This document shows, piece by piece, positions 1 to 6,310 of a DNA stretch of 11,091 nt (position 1 is the stretch's first letter; each line of letters opens with the position of its first letter). Location: assembly GCA_040507895.1 (NCBI GenBank), contig JBEVNX010000116.1, positions 1-11,091 on the forward strand, written 5' to 3'. Made by a program: the position numbers and the translations under genes. The stretch is from JBEVNX01 sp040507895. Lineage in GTDB: Bacteria; Desulfobacterota; Binatia; JACPRU01. The notes under the pieces were generated by a model. The model saw nothing but the letters and a program-made list of their open reading frames with translations. It ran no database searches and was not told the origin of the DNA.

Positions 1-95
1 TGGGGCTCGTAGAGGGCGACCAGACCTTCGAGATCGCCTTTGTCGATGCTGACTGCGAACAAGGCGTCACATTCCTCGGGCGTTCGTGCTGGCAT
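1..95 (-). CDS. SnoaL/NTF2-like protein, N-terminal part (cut by window edge)
   Basis: Only the first 31 residues are visible; the rest lies beyond base 1. The peptide begins MPARTPEECDALF and continues with a KGDLEGLVALYEP segment. This is the usual opening of SnoaL-like/DUF4440 proteins of the NTF2 fold (ketosteroid-isomerase homologues): a first helix followed by the 'D-aD-aLvaLYep' turn. Members are small soluble alpha+beta cone-fold proteins, often of unknown substrate. The ATG at 95-93 is chosen because AAGGAGG (111-105) lies 9 bases upstream. An in-frame ATG at 116 would put the binding site inside the gene. It is divergent from the LssY-domain gene. Family call is from the N-terminal pattern only. 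Confidence 0.72.
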   Translation of the reverse strand, partial: MPARTPEECDALFAVSIDKGDLEGLVALYEP

Positions 96-220
96 CTCGT
101 CGATCCTCCTTGCCATGCTCCCCTAGTCAAGCATCCGAAGCGATGCAACCCTCGCCGTCGACTCGTCGAGGATGAGGGCGACTTCTCCCGCTTCGGTGAG
201 CGCCAGGAGGCTCGAGACGG

Positions 221-1009
221 ATGAATCGAAACGACAGCAAGGAACCTTCGACCACGGAAACCCGACCACGGGCGAATCGCTTGCGGCACCGGTTGTACGT
301 GACGGGTGGGATCCTCCTAGTGTACCTGCTGATCGCCTACGTCGCGCTTCCCTTGCTGTGGCGGACCGCCACCAGGGAGGATCCCGGCTTGGACGGGGGA
401 CCGCACGTCACGCACACTGCGAGCGGCATTCCCGGCGATCCCGTGAACATCGCCTTGGTGGGCTCGGAATCGGATGTCATCCACGCAATGATCAAAGCGG
501 GCTGGTTCCCGGCCGACCCGATCACGTTCGACAGCAGCGTCCGTATCGCAGTCGACTCGGTGATCCGCCGCCCCGACGATGAAGCGCCCGTCAGTCCCCT
601 CTACCTGTTCGGCCGCAAAGAGGATCTGGCTTTCGAGCAACCGGTCGGCGACAGCCCGCGCCAGAGGCATCACGTGCGGTTCTGGCACTGGGACAAGCTG
701 TTCGACGAGAGACCGGTCTGGTTCGGCGCCGCAACGTTCGATGAGCGGGTCGGGCTGAGCTACACGACCGGGCAAGTGACGCATCACATCGGTCCGGACG
801 TGGATGCGGAGCGAGACCGCATCGTCGCGGAGTTGGAGAGAGCTGGCGAAGTCCAGCGAGTCGTTTGGCGGGACCATTTCCACGAGGAACTCTCGGGACG
901 CAACGGCGGCGGAGATCCATGGCACACCGACGGCCGCCTGGCGGGCGCAATTCTCGTGGCGAGCCCTGCCGCGACCACCGCGGCGGCGAGTCCCTCGTCC
1001 CGTCCGTGA
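221..1009 (+). CDS. LssY C-terminal domain membrane protein
   Basis: A 262-residue protein with a basic cytoplasmic N-terminus, one hydrophobic segment at about residues 27-47, and a soluble domain at about 73-247 that should lie outside the membrane. The soluble part matches what I know of the LssY C-terminal domain: PVNIALVGSESD (74-85), SPLYLFGRKEDLAFEQPVG (125-143), RHHVRFWHW (149-157), TTGQVTHHIGPDVDAERDR (182-200) and GRNGGGDPW (226-234). In LssY proteins this domain often follows a PAP2 phosphatase or DedA-like part. Here it stands alone behind a single anchor. Its biochemical role is unknown. AGGAGG (205-210) lies 10 bases before the ATG, which supports the start. The last 15 residues are low-complexity Ala/Ser/Pro. 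Confidence 0.85.
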   Translation: MNRNDSKEPSTTETRPRANRLRHRLYVTGGILLVYLLIAYVALPLLWRTATREDPGLDGGPHVTHTASGIPGDPVNIALVGSESDVIHAMIKAGWFPADPITFDSSVRIAVDSVIRRPDDEAPVSPLYLFGRKEDLAFEQPVGDSPRQRHHVRFWHWDKLFDERPVWFGAATFDERVGLSYTTGQVTHHIGPDVDAERDRIVAELERAGEVQRVVWRDHFHEELSGRNGGGDPWHTDGRLAGAILVASPAATTAAASPSSRP

Positions 1010-1015
1010 GGACGA

Positions 1016-1031
1016 TCGGTCCGGCGACCGA
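1016..1031 (+). other. Small hairpin after the LssY-domain gene
   Basis: TCGGTC-CGGC-GACCGA forms a perfect 6-bp stem with a 4-base loop, beginning 7 bases after the stop codon of the LssY-domain gene. No T tract follows, so it is not a standard intrinsic terminator. It may only mark the transcript end, or be chance in GC-rich DNA. Confidence 0.25.
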
Positions 1032-1179
1032 GGCTACGTCACAGATCGGCGATCGCAGACGCTGGAAAACTCTTCCTCTTTACGAGGCCCCCGTTTTTAC
1101 GGATGTAGGCTCCCGGCGAACCGACGAGAAGCCGGAAACAGCGAGGGAGACTTCGCTCAACCAGGAAAGGGACGAAACG

Positions 1180-1779
1180 ATGGAGATCAAGATTGGCAGA
1201 GACCTCGCCCTCGCGGCGATCGCGGCTTCGATCGCGGTCTACACGCCCCAGGCGATCGCTGCGGACGACTCGGCGCCGTCACGCATCTCCGGCGGCACGG
1301 TAGCCGAAAGCGTCTCGGCGACGGCGACGGTCGAGGACATCGATCTCGCCAAGCGAATGGTGACGCTGAAGGACGAGAAAGGGGAAGTCACGGAGCTGAA
1401 GGTCCCCGAGGAAGTGAGAAACTTGGCGCAGGTCAAGAAGGGCGACGTGGTCGTCGCGACCTATCAGGAGGCGGTCGGTTACGAGGTGTTCAAAGCCGGG
1501 ACGGCAGTGCCGGAAATGAAGGACGCGGCGGTCGCTGAAAGGGCCAAGCTCGGCGAGAAGCCAGCCGCGGGCGTCGCGGACGTGGAATCCGTGACGGCCA
1601 CGATCGAAGCGATCGACAAGGCGGCCTCGAAGGTCACATTGAAGGGGCCCGAGGGCCGCAAGGTCACCGTGAAGGTCAAAGATCCGAAGAAGCTCGAGGG
1701 CGTGAGTGTCGGCGATCTGGTCCAGCTCACCTATACTCGGGCATTGGCCATCTCCGTGAAGCCGGCGGCAGCGAAGTAG
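1180..1779 (+). CDS. Secreted protein with two tandem copies of a small beta domain
   Basis: A 199-residue protein with a signal peptide: positive start (K4, R7), an alanine-rich hydrophobic core at 9-20 and a likely signal peptidase I site after A27 (AIA, then ADD). The mature protein holds two related units, residues 44-103 and 137-193. Each runs S-V-x-A-T, then a VTLK strand, a K-V/T-x-L-K-V segment, then KKGDVV or SVGDLV, and ends in a TY-x-x-A-aromatic/I strand. This suggests an internally duplicated OB-like or barrel domain, probably periplasmic. The units are joined by a charged linker of about 33 residues. I recognise the pattern as a widespread uncharacterised exported family. The ATG at 1180 is preceded by AGGAAAGG (1163-1170). 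A longer reading from 865 lacks a signal peptide and overlaps the previous gene. Confidence 0.83.
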   Translation: MEIKIGRDLALAAIAASIAVYTPQAIAADDSAPSRISGGTVAESVSATATVEDIDLAKRMVTLKDEKGEVTELKVPEEVRNLAQVKKGDVVVATYQEAVGYEVFKAGTAVPEMKDAAVAERAKLGEKPAAGVADVESVTATIEAIDKAASKVTLKGPEGRKVTVKVKDPKKLEGVSVGDLVQLTYTRALAISVKPAAAK

Positions 1780-1795
1780 GCCGGCGCACCGGGAC

Positions 1796-1842
1796 GAGAG
1801 GCTTCGGCCTAGGCGCTTGCTCGTCCTAGACCGAGGCCTCTC
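1796..1842. repeat. 18-bp imperfect inverted repeat (hairpin)
   Basis: The left arm is 1796-1813 (GAGAGGCTTCGGCCTAGG) and the right arm 1825-1842 (CCTAGACCGAGGCCTCTC), around an 11-base loop. Sixteen of 18 positions are Watson-Crick, one is a G-T pair and one an A-C mismatch. It starts 17 bases after the stop of the two-domain secreted protein and lies 175 bases before the cupin. No T tract follows, so a rho-independent terminator is not supported. It could be a transcript-stabilising 3' structure, a repeat-family element or a protein-binding site. Confidence 0.6.
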
Positions 1843-2016
1843 CCCCGTACCCGCGAATCGAGGCTCGTGTCGAGATCACCCTCCGGAGCGTGCGTCACTC
1901 CAGCGAGCCGCTGAGAAGGCGGGCGCGACCGGGCCGTTGCGTCGCCGCAACCAGCGAAGTAGTGCATTGCGTCCGCCGAACCGCCGGCATTTCGCGGGCC
2001 ATCAGGAGGTGCTGCG

Positions 2017-2415
2017 ATGAGGATCACTCGGTTCGTCACGACCTCCGACGGAGGGTCGCGCTTCGAGGAGCTCGACATCCCGTTCCCTCAGGCCTACGTG
2101 GACGAGTTCGGCAACACGTATCACTTGACGCGCGCCTTCGCTTCGAGCGGCGTCATCGTGGATCTCCCCCACGGACTGAATCAAGACTGGCACGTCGCAC
2201 CTAGCCGACAGATCGTCGTGGTGCTTTGCGGCCGGCTCGAGGTCGAGACGACTGACGCCCAGGTGCGACGCTGGGGTCCAGGCGACATGTTCATGGCCGA
2301 CGATCCCAAGGGCAAGGGGCATCGCACGCGCGTCGTCGAAGGCCCGGCAAAGCTCGTCTTCCTCCGCCTCGGAGACGACTTCGATCCAGCCGCGTGGACT
2401 CGGCGAGACGGCTGA
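2017..2415 (+). CDS. Cupin domain protein
   Basis: A 132-residue single-domain cupin. The beta-barrel metal motif is visible as WHVAPSRQIVVVLCGRLEVE (58-77), with H59 and Q65 at positions that often bind metal. It is followed by the RRWGPGDMF turn (84-92) and the second motif around GKGHRTR (99-105) with H102. The 'PGD-x-x-x-a-D-x-x-GKGH-x-t' ending is typical of small stand-alone cupins of unknown substrate. The protein has no signal peptide and is probably cytoplasmic. AGGAGGT (2004-2010) lies 6 bases before the ATG, a strong start. Upstream is the 18-bp hairpin; downstream it converges with the amidohydrolase gene. The fold is clear, the reaction is not. Confidence 0.85.
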   Translation: MRITRFVTTSDGGSRFEELDIPFPQAYVDEFGNTYHLTRAFASSGVIVDLPHGLNQDWHVAPSRQIVVVLCGRLEVETTDAQVRRWGPGDMFMADDPKGKGHRTRVVEGPAKLVFLRLGDDFDPAAWTRRDG

Positions 2416-2457
2416 GCCTGCCGCTTACCCTCGGTCTTCGTAGCTTCCCCGTACGGT

Positions 2458-2522
2458 GGCGGCCGCGATGGCCGAGCGCGCGATACCGAATGACCTAGTT
2501 CGCGAATCATCCCGCGGCCGCC
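2458..2522. repeat. 10-bp perfect inverted repeat between convergent genes
   Basis: GGCGGCCGCG (2458-2467) and CGCGGCCGCC (2513-2522) are exact reverse complements, 45 bases apart. They lie between the cupin stop and the last codons of the amidohydrolase, with the right arm inside that gene. A TTCGCGAA palindrome (2499-2506) lies in the spacer. It could form a long-loop bidirectional transcript-end structure. GC-rich background makes chance plausible. Confidence 0.3.
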
Positions 2523-3793
2523 GTCGCGACTTGCCGGCGCGCGATGGCATCACGATCGAGCTTGTGGAAGTCGCCGCTTTTCATGATCGCGACCAGCCGC
2601 TCCGGCCGCTGCAGGAGCGACACGTCGGTCAGTGGGTCGCCGTCGACGAGCAGCAGGTCGGCCAGGTACCCTTCGCGCACCAGCCCGAGCTCGTCGGCCA
2701 TGCCCATCAGCTCGGCGCCCGTGCGCGTCGCGCTCACCAGCGCCTCGCCCGGGCTGTAGCCGAACAGCTTGACGAAGTGCTCGATGTCTCGGGCGTTGGT
2801 TCCTTGAGGCGTCACGTCGAAGCCGTAGTCGCCGCCGATCACCACGCGGATCCCGCGCTTGCGCATTTGCTCGTAGGTCCGGGTCGCGGCCTCGAAGCCC
2901 CGCTCGACCAGCTCCCGCATCTTCGGATCGGCGTCGGCGCGCAGCGCGCGGATGCTCTCGCGCACCGCGTACGGCAAACCGATCGCCGGGCCGACGAACA
3001 CGCGATGCTTCTGCCCCTCGAGCAGGTCGAGCGCCTCAGCATCGGCGTACTCGCAGTGATAGATCACGTCGACACCGCAACGGAGCGCGCGCTTGACGGA
3101 TTCCGCCGCGCGGCAATGGGCGTTGACCTTGCGGCCGAAGTCGTGCGCAACCTCGACCCCGGCACGAATCTCCGCCTCGCTCATCACCGTCATTTCGCCC
3201 TTTGCGGCCTTGTAGAGATCGTCGCCGGAGATGTTGAGCTTGATGGCGTCGGCTCCCTCGCGGCAGCAAAGCCGCGCCCATTTGACGATCTCCGCCGGGC
3301 CGTCGGCAATCACCGCGAAGCTTTCGCGGTACATGTGCGCGCGACGCTCGTCGCCCAAGCCGCCGGTCACGGTGATCTCCGGACCACAGGCCTTGAGCCG
3401 TGGGCCGGGAATCTGCCCGGCTGCGATCGCATTGCGGATCACGATGTCGAGCCTGAGCTTCGCCGACGCCGCGCTATAGGCGCTCGTGAAGCCGTGGTCG
3501 AGCAGGATCTTCGCGTTCCGCGCCGTGAGCAGCGTGTGCTCCTCGGGCGGCAGATCGCCGAGGTCCGTGGTGGCGGTTGCTTTGCCGAACGAGAGATGAG
3601 CGTGGCCCTCGACCAACCCCGGCATCAGCACCATGCCGCGTGCCTCGATCACCTCCGCACCGGCGTCGTCGAGCTGACCACGCGTGCGCACGGCGGCTCG
3701 GATGCGCCCGCTTTCCACCAGCACGTCGGCCGGAAACGCGGCGTTGCCGCTGCCGTCCCAAACCCGACAATCCCGGATGATCGTCCGGCTCAT
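2507..3793 (-). CDS. Metal-dependent amidohydrolase (imidazolonepropionase/prolidase-like)
   Basis: A 428-residue enzyme of the amidohydrolase superfamily, subtype with a binuclear centre. The N-terminal small beta domain leads to the metal motif VEGHAHL (61-67; H64, H66). The later ligands are visible: K185 in DAIKLNISGDD (the lysine usually carboxylated), H226 in KVNAHCRA, H246 in DVIYHCEYAD, and D322 in VVIGGDYGF. The C-terminus returns to the beta domain with GYLADLLLVDGDPLTD. No signal peptide, so it should be cytoplasmic. Substrate cannot be read from sequence: relatives cleave Xaa-Pro dipeptides, cyclic amides and carbamate- or urea-type compounds. The ATG is preceded by GGGAGG about 5 bases upstream. 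It lies 89 bases downstream of the Nudix gene on the same strand. Confidence 0.9.
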   Translation of the reverse strand: MSRTIIRDCRVWDGSGNAAFPADVLVESGRIRAAVRTRGQLDDAGAEVIEARGMVLMPGLVEGHAHLSFGKATATTDLGDLPPEEHTLLTARNAKILLDHGFTSAYSAASAKLRLDIVIRNAIAAGQIPGPRLKACGPEITVTGGLGDERRAHMYRESFAVIADGPAEIVKWARLCCREGADAIKLNISGDDLYKAAKGEMTVMSEAEIRAGVEVAHDFGRKVNAHCRAAESVKRALRCGVDVIYHCEYADAEALDLLEGQKHRVFVGPAIGLPYAVRESIRALRADADPKMRELVERGFEAATRTYEQMRKRGIRVVIGGDYGFDVTPQGTNARDIEHFVKLFGYSPGEALVSATRTGAELMGMADELGLVREGYLADLLLVDGDPLTDVSLLQRPERLVAIMKSGDFHKLDRDAIARRQVATAAAG

Positions 3794-3874
3794 GCGGTCC
3801 TCCCAATGGATCAGTCATACATTACTGCGGATGCGCAGACGACAGCCTACGATCGGCTGGTTCGGAGGGTTTTG

Positions 3875-3893
3875 AAGGTCGCCTAGCGACCTT
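3875..3893. repeat. 8-bp stem with the Nudix stop codon in its loop
   Basis: AAGGTCGC-CTA-GCGACCTT is a perfect 8-bp inverted repeat around 3 bases. On the minus strand the loop is TAG, which is exactly the stop codon of the Nudix gene, so the stem spans the end of the reading frame. No T tract follows on either strand. It may mark the transcript 3' end; a pure terminator role is not supported. Confidence 0.4.
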
Positions 3894-4413
3894 GGTACCG
3901 CGGCGCGGGTGTGAGGGGCGGCTGCCACGTCGGCGCTTCGAAGTATGCAGCCCTCGAACGGTCGTAGAAGGCAGGGATGATGTGCCGTACCCAATCGGAA
4001 GTCCGGTACGCTGAGAGCTCGGAAGCGGAGACGAAGGCCGCGGCGTTGGTCTCGTCGGACCTCGCATGCAAAGCGCCGCTGAGCACCGCGCACTCGAACA
4101 CGGCAATGACGTAGATGGTGCGATCTCCGTTGGGGTACCTGACCAAGCAGGTAGGGCCGCCATGGACTCCAAGCAGGCGAACCGGCTTGGCGTACAGACC
4201 CGTCTCTTCCCAAACCTCACGAACGACTGCGTCTGCAGGTATCTCTTCGGGGTCGATGGCTCCGCCAGGGGTGCTCCACAGGCCGCTTTCCGTCTGGCGC
4301 ACGAACAGGATGCGGTTCTCGTCATCGAAGATGATGCCGGTGACGGACGGGAGAACGAGGAGCTCGGGTCCCAGCGCGGCGCGGAGACGTTGGATATGCG
4401 CTGACATCGCCAT
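3883..4413 (-). CDS. Nudix hydrolase
   Basis: A 176-residue protein with a complete Nudix box, GX5EX7REVXEEXGL, at residues 51-73: G51, E57, R65, E66, E69 and E70 are all in place. The box sits after the LWSTPGG strand (45-51). Nudix enzymes cleave nucleoside diphosphates linked to another group, with magnesium bound by the box glutamates. The flanking motifs (GIIFDDENRILFVRQTESG, 26-44; VRYPNGDRTIYVIAVFEC, 91-108) fit a general NTP/NDP-X pyrophosphatase without telling the substrate. The C-terminal SDWVRHIIPAFYD segment is common in such proteins. AGGAGG lies 7 bases before the ATG at 4413, favouring it over the in-frame ATG two codons later. It is the gene upstream of the amidohydrolase. 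Confidence 0.92.
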   Translation of the reverse strand: MAMSAHIQRLRAALGPELLVLPSVTGIIFDDENRILFVRQTESGLWSTPGGAIDPEEIPADAVVREVWEETGLYAKPVRLLGVHGGPTCLVRYPNGDRTIYVIAVFECAVLSGALHARSDETNAAAFVSASELSAYRTSDWVRHIIPAFYDRSRAAYFEAPTWQPPLTPAPRYQGR

Positions 4414-4475
4414 CGGAGGGCCTCCTACTCTTCGTCAGGGCTCAGGGGTCGCCCAGCGGTCAAGACCCACAGAAG

Positions 4476-4634
4476 TCAGGCCGCATCCGTCTGCACGAGA
4501 GCATCGACCTCGGTTTCGAGCAGCCAGTCGGGCTCGATGAATCGAACGACCTGTACGATCGTAGTCACGGGGCGAATGTCTCGAAAGAATGCACCGTGGA
4601 CCGCCGCGCGGTTTGGCGATGTCGGATGCACTTC
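4476..4634 (-). pseudogene. RidA (YjgF/UK114)-family 3' remnant
   Basis: The last ~50 codons of this frame read like the C-terminal third of a RidA-family protein. There is an AAVHGAFFRDIRP segment (the usual 'vN-vy-x-x-fF-x-x-x-RPa' stretch), then TTIVQVVRF and WLLETEVDALV (the usual 'arT-x-V-x-V-x-x-L...-vEIea-A' end). Nothing upstream supplies the N-terminal two thirds: the VOC gene stop is only ~30 bases away, and the frame that continues across the VOC gene is not RidA-like. There is no convincing start codon with a ribosome binding site. RidA proteins deaminate reactive enamines and imines, and the trimer needs the whole chain, so this fragment is unlikely to work. Homology start is approximate. 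Confidence 0.68.
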
Positions 4635-4663
4635 ACGACTGCCTGCCCGTTGCACGTGTCTGG

Positions 4664-5131
4664 CTAAGCCGCGGGAAACATTGCCCCCCAGCGCCTCTGC
4701 ATTTCCTGCGGAGAGACGTCCTCCTTGCGGGTCGCGATATGCCATTTGTGTCCGAAGGGGTCGAGGATCATTCCCGCACGGTCGCCGTAGAATTCGTCCT
4801 TGACCGCGCGGAGAATCGTCGCGCCCGCCGCCGCAGCACCTTCGACGACTCGATCCACGTCCTCCACGTAGAGATGGAGGGAAACCGGCGATCCGCCGAT
4901 CGACGCGGGGCTGAGGGCTCCGAAGTCCGGGTACTCGTCGGCGAGCATGAGCAAGGAATCGCGGATGCGAAGCTCCGCGTGTCCGATCTTTCCCTGCGGC
5001 TCGGTCAACCGAAACATCTCTTCCGCCCCGAACGCCTTTCGGTAGAACTCGATCGCCTTCGCCGCGTTTCGCACGATGAGATAGGCGGTCACAACCTGCC
5101 GTCCGTCGGGGGTGAACTTTGCTGCGCTCAT
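4664..5131 (-). CDS. VOC family (PhnB-like glyoxalase fold) protein
   Basis: A 155-residue vicinal-oxygen-chelate protein of the PhnB-like type. Two beta-alpha-beta-beta-beta units are visible. The first runs from VTAYLIVRNAAKAIEFYRKAFGAEE (14-38) to GHAELRIRDSLLMLADE (50-66). The second runs from VSLHLYVEDVDRVVEGAAAAG (83-103) to FYGDRAGMILDPFGHKWHIATRKED (114-138). The DPFGHKW motif and H51 in GHAEL are typical of this group. Members include metal-dependent dioxygenases, isomerases and binding proteins; the reaction here is unknown. AGGAGG lies about 5 bases before the ATG. It is divergent from a TetR gene with an operator-like palindrome between, so it is the likely target of that regulator. 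Confidence 0.88.
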   Translation of the reverse strand: MSAAKFTPDGRQVVTAYLIVRNAAKAIEFYRKAFGAEEMFRLTEPQGKIGHAELRIRDSLLMLADEYPDFGALSPASIGGSPVSLHLYVEDVDRVVEGAAAAGATILRAVKDEFYGDRAGMILDPFGHKWHIATRKEDVSPQEMQRRWGAMFPAA

Positions 5132-5147
5132 GGTTCCTCCTGCTGGG

Positions 5148-5176
5148 TTGACTTGCGGTCCTCGTTAGATTACGCT
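5148..5176 (+). promoter_or_regulatory. Putative promoter of the TetR gene
   Basis: TTGACT (5148-5153) and TACGCT (5171-5176) are 17 bases apart and resemble a sigma-70 -35/-10 pair, with a good -35 and a weak -10 that keeps the T, A and final T. The expected start would be around 5183, only about 8 bases before the ATG at 5191, and no ribosome binding site is present there. The TetR message would be nearly leaderless. The -10 overlaps the palindrome at 5170-5182. Confidence 0.4.
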
Positions 5177-5187
5177 CCGTAACGTAA
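5170..5187. promoter_or_regulatory. Putative TetR operator
   Basis: TTACG-CTC-CGTAA is a perfect 5-bp-arm palindrome (5170-5182), followed at once by another CGTAA (5183-5187). It lies in the 59-base gap between the divergent VOC and TetR genes and covers the proposed TetR -10. TetR-family repressors commonly bind such short AT-edged palindromes in their own divergent promoter, so autoregulation and control of the VOC gene are inferred. Confidence 0.5.
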
Positions 5188-5190
5188 ATA

Positions 5191-5811
5191 ATGCGGACAG
5201 TCAAGCGCCCTTTGCCGACCAACGAAACGCGCAGGGCTCGCGGACGGCCGCGCAGCGCGAAGGCGAGAAGCGCGATTCTCCGCGCGGCGCGGGACCTCCT
5301 CGCGGAGGGAGGGCCGGCCGCGGTGACCATGGAAGGCGTGGCGGCCCGAGCGGGGGTCGGCAAGCCGACGGTCTACCGGTGGTGGCCGGATCGCCACGCG
5401 GTCGCAATGGCCGCGCTCATCGAGGGCGAAGCTCCGCAGGCGCCGGGACGAGCCCCGCGCTCCGCGATTCGCGCGCTCGGGCAGCAGTTGAGGACGATCG
5501 CCGAGCGCTTCGCGACGCCGACCGGACGGCACGTCGCCACGATGATCGCCGCCTCGGACTTGGAGACGGAGTTCTCGAAGGCGTTCCGCAACCACTTCGT
5601 GCTCGCTCGGCGCGCAGAGGGTAGAGCCTTGCTGGAGCAAGCGATCCGCGACGGAGAGGTCCGCGCCGATCTCGACGTCGAGGTGGCGCTCGACTTGCTC
5701 TACGGAGCGCTCTTCTTCCGGCTCCTCATGGGGCATGCTCCACTCGATGAGAGCTTCATGGACGAAGTTCTCCGCCACGCCCTTCGGGGGCTGAGACGGC
5801 GAAGGGTCTAG
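5191..5811 (+). CDS. TetR/AcrR family transcriptional regulator
   Basis: A 206-residue regulator. The N-terminal DNA-binding domain covers about residues 19-80: ARSAILRAARDLLAEGG (25-41, helix 1), the helix-turn-helix VTMEGVAARAGVGKPTVYRWW (45-65) and DRHAVAMAAL (67-76). The remaining ~125 residues form the helical ligand and dimer domain, of the kind often annotated TetR_C_11-like, with the LLYGALFFRLLMGHAPL stretch near the C-terminus. The ligand is unknown. The RRARGRPRSAKARS arm before helix 1 is typical. The ATG at 5191 lacks a ribosome binding site, and a promoter-like pair predicts a start just upstream, so the message may be leaderless. It probably represses itself and the divergent VOC gene. 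Confidence 0.92.
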   Translation: MRTVKRPLPTNETRRARGRPRSAKARSAILRAARDLLAEGGPAAVTMEGVAARAGVGKPTVYRWWPDRHAVAMAALIEGEAPQAPGRAPRSAIRALGQQLRTIAERFATPTGRHVATMIAASDLETEFSKAFRNHFVLARRAEGRALLEQAIRDGEVRADLDVEVALDLLYGALFFRLLMGHAPLDESFMDEVLRHALRGLRRRRV

Positions 5812-6021
5812 ACCCTCACGGGGATTGCGGGCAACTCGACTCCGGCGCGACGGCGCCCGGACCGCCCTGGAGACTGGCGTCCTTCAGCCAATGGGTTCAG
5901 GCACCACGCTCCGTGTCGCGTCTAACCAACGGCCGTCGAGCGGGCGGACAACACCTCCCGCAAACGCGCGGCGACGAGGCGACGAGGAGCGATTCAATGC
6001 ACCGCCCAAGCGGATCGGCTT
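5812..6021. other. Non-coding gap after the TetR gene
   Basis: These 210 bases between the TetR stop and the HIT pseudogene hold no supported gene on either strand. A short tandem duplication of GGCGACGA occurs near 5970-5987. A GTCTAAC heptamer (5920-5926) resembles half of an integron attC site, but no partner is present. I see no terminator with a T tract. Confidence 0.5.
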
Positions 6022-6304
6022 TCACAAGCAGGAGGCTACGAAACGCGGGATGACGTGCAGATGAAAATGAAACACCTCCTGCCCACCCGCTGCGTCGTTG
6101 CGCTGCCGAAGCGTGACGCCCGCGGCCGAGAATGCTGCGCTTCGCAGCCGTCGCCAAACGAGAGGCGGCCGCTAGCACCGGACCCGCAAGCTCCTCGGGC
6201 AGCATGTACAGATCGCGGATGTGCCGCCGCGGGACGACGAGCGCGACAAGTGCATCGGTTCCCCCATTCTCCGCGAACACCTGGATCGGCCCATCCGTAG
6301 ACAT
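6022..6304 (-). pseudogene. HIT (histidine triad) family pseudogene, frameshifted
   Basis: Two reading frames together give a HIT-family protein. From the ATG at 6304 the first frame reads ALVVPRRHIRDLYMLPEEL and on to an AAAS-x-L-A-T-A-A-KRS helix, the typical middle of HIT hydrolases. It then loses similarity. One base out of phase, from about 6123 to the stop at 6022, the sequence reads AGVTLRQRNDAAGGQEVF followed by the histidine triad HFHLHVIPR (HFHLH codons at 6069-6055). The switch lies at about 6124-6130 (GGC-C-GCG), consistent with one extra base. The N-terminal ~30 residues usual in this family and the normal tail after the triad are also missing, and there is no ribosome binding site. 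HIT proteins are nucleotide hydrolases or transferases; this copy should be inactive. Confidence 0.72.
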
Positions 6305-6310
6305 CGAACG

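Noticed and set aside
317..925. Minus-strand open frame of about 202 codons
   Set aside because: It is antisense to the LssY C-terminal domain gene and has no recognisable motif or start signal.
2456..3886. Long plus-strand open frame of about 476 codons
   Set aside because: It is the antisense shadow of the amidohydrolase gene, which has all its metal-binding motifs and a ribosome binding site on the minus strand.
4476..5363. Long minus-strand open frame across the VOC gene and TetR start
   Set aside because: Only its last ~50 codons resemble a protein family (RidA). The rest is an out-of-frame reading of the VOC gene and the antisense of TetR.
5919..5926. GTCTAAC heptamer resembling an integron attC half-site
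   Set aside because: No matching GTTRRRY partner or folded attC structure lies within about 150 bases, and no integrase is present. A GTTAGAT at 5164-5170 is also unpaired and sits in the TetR promoter.
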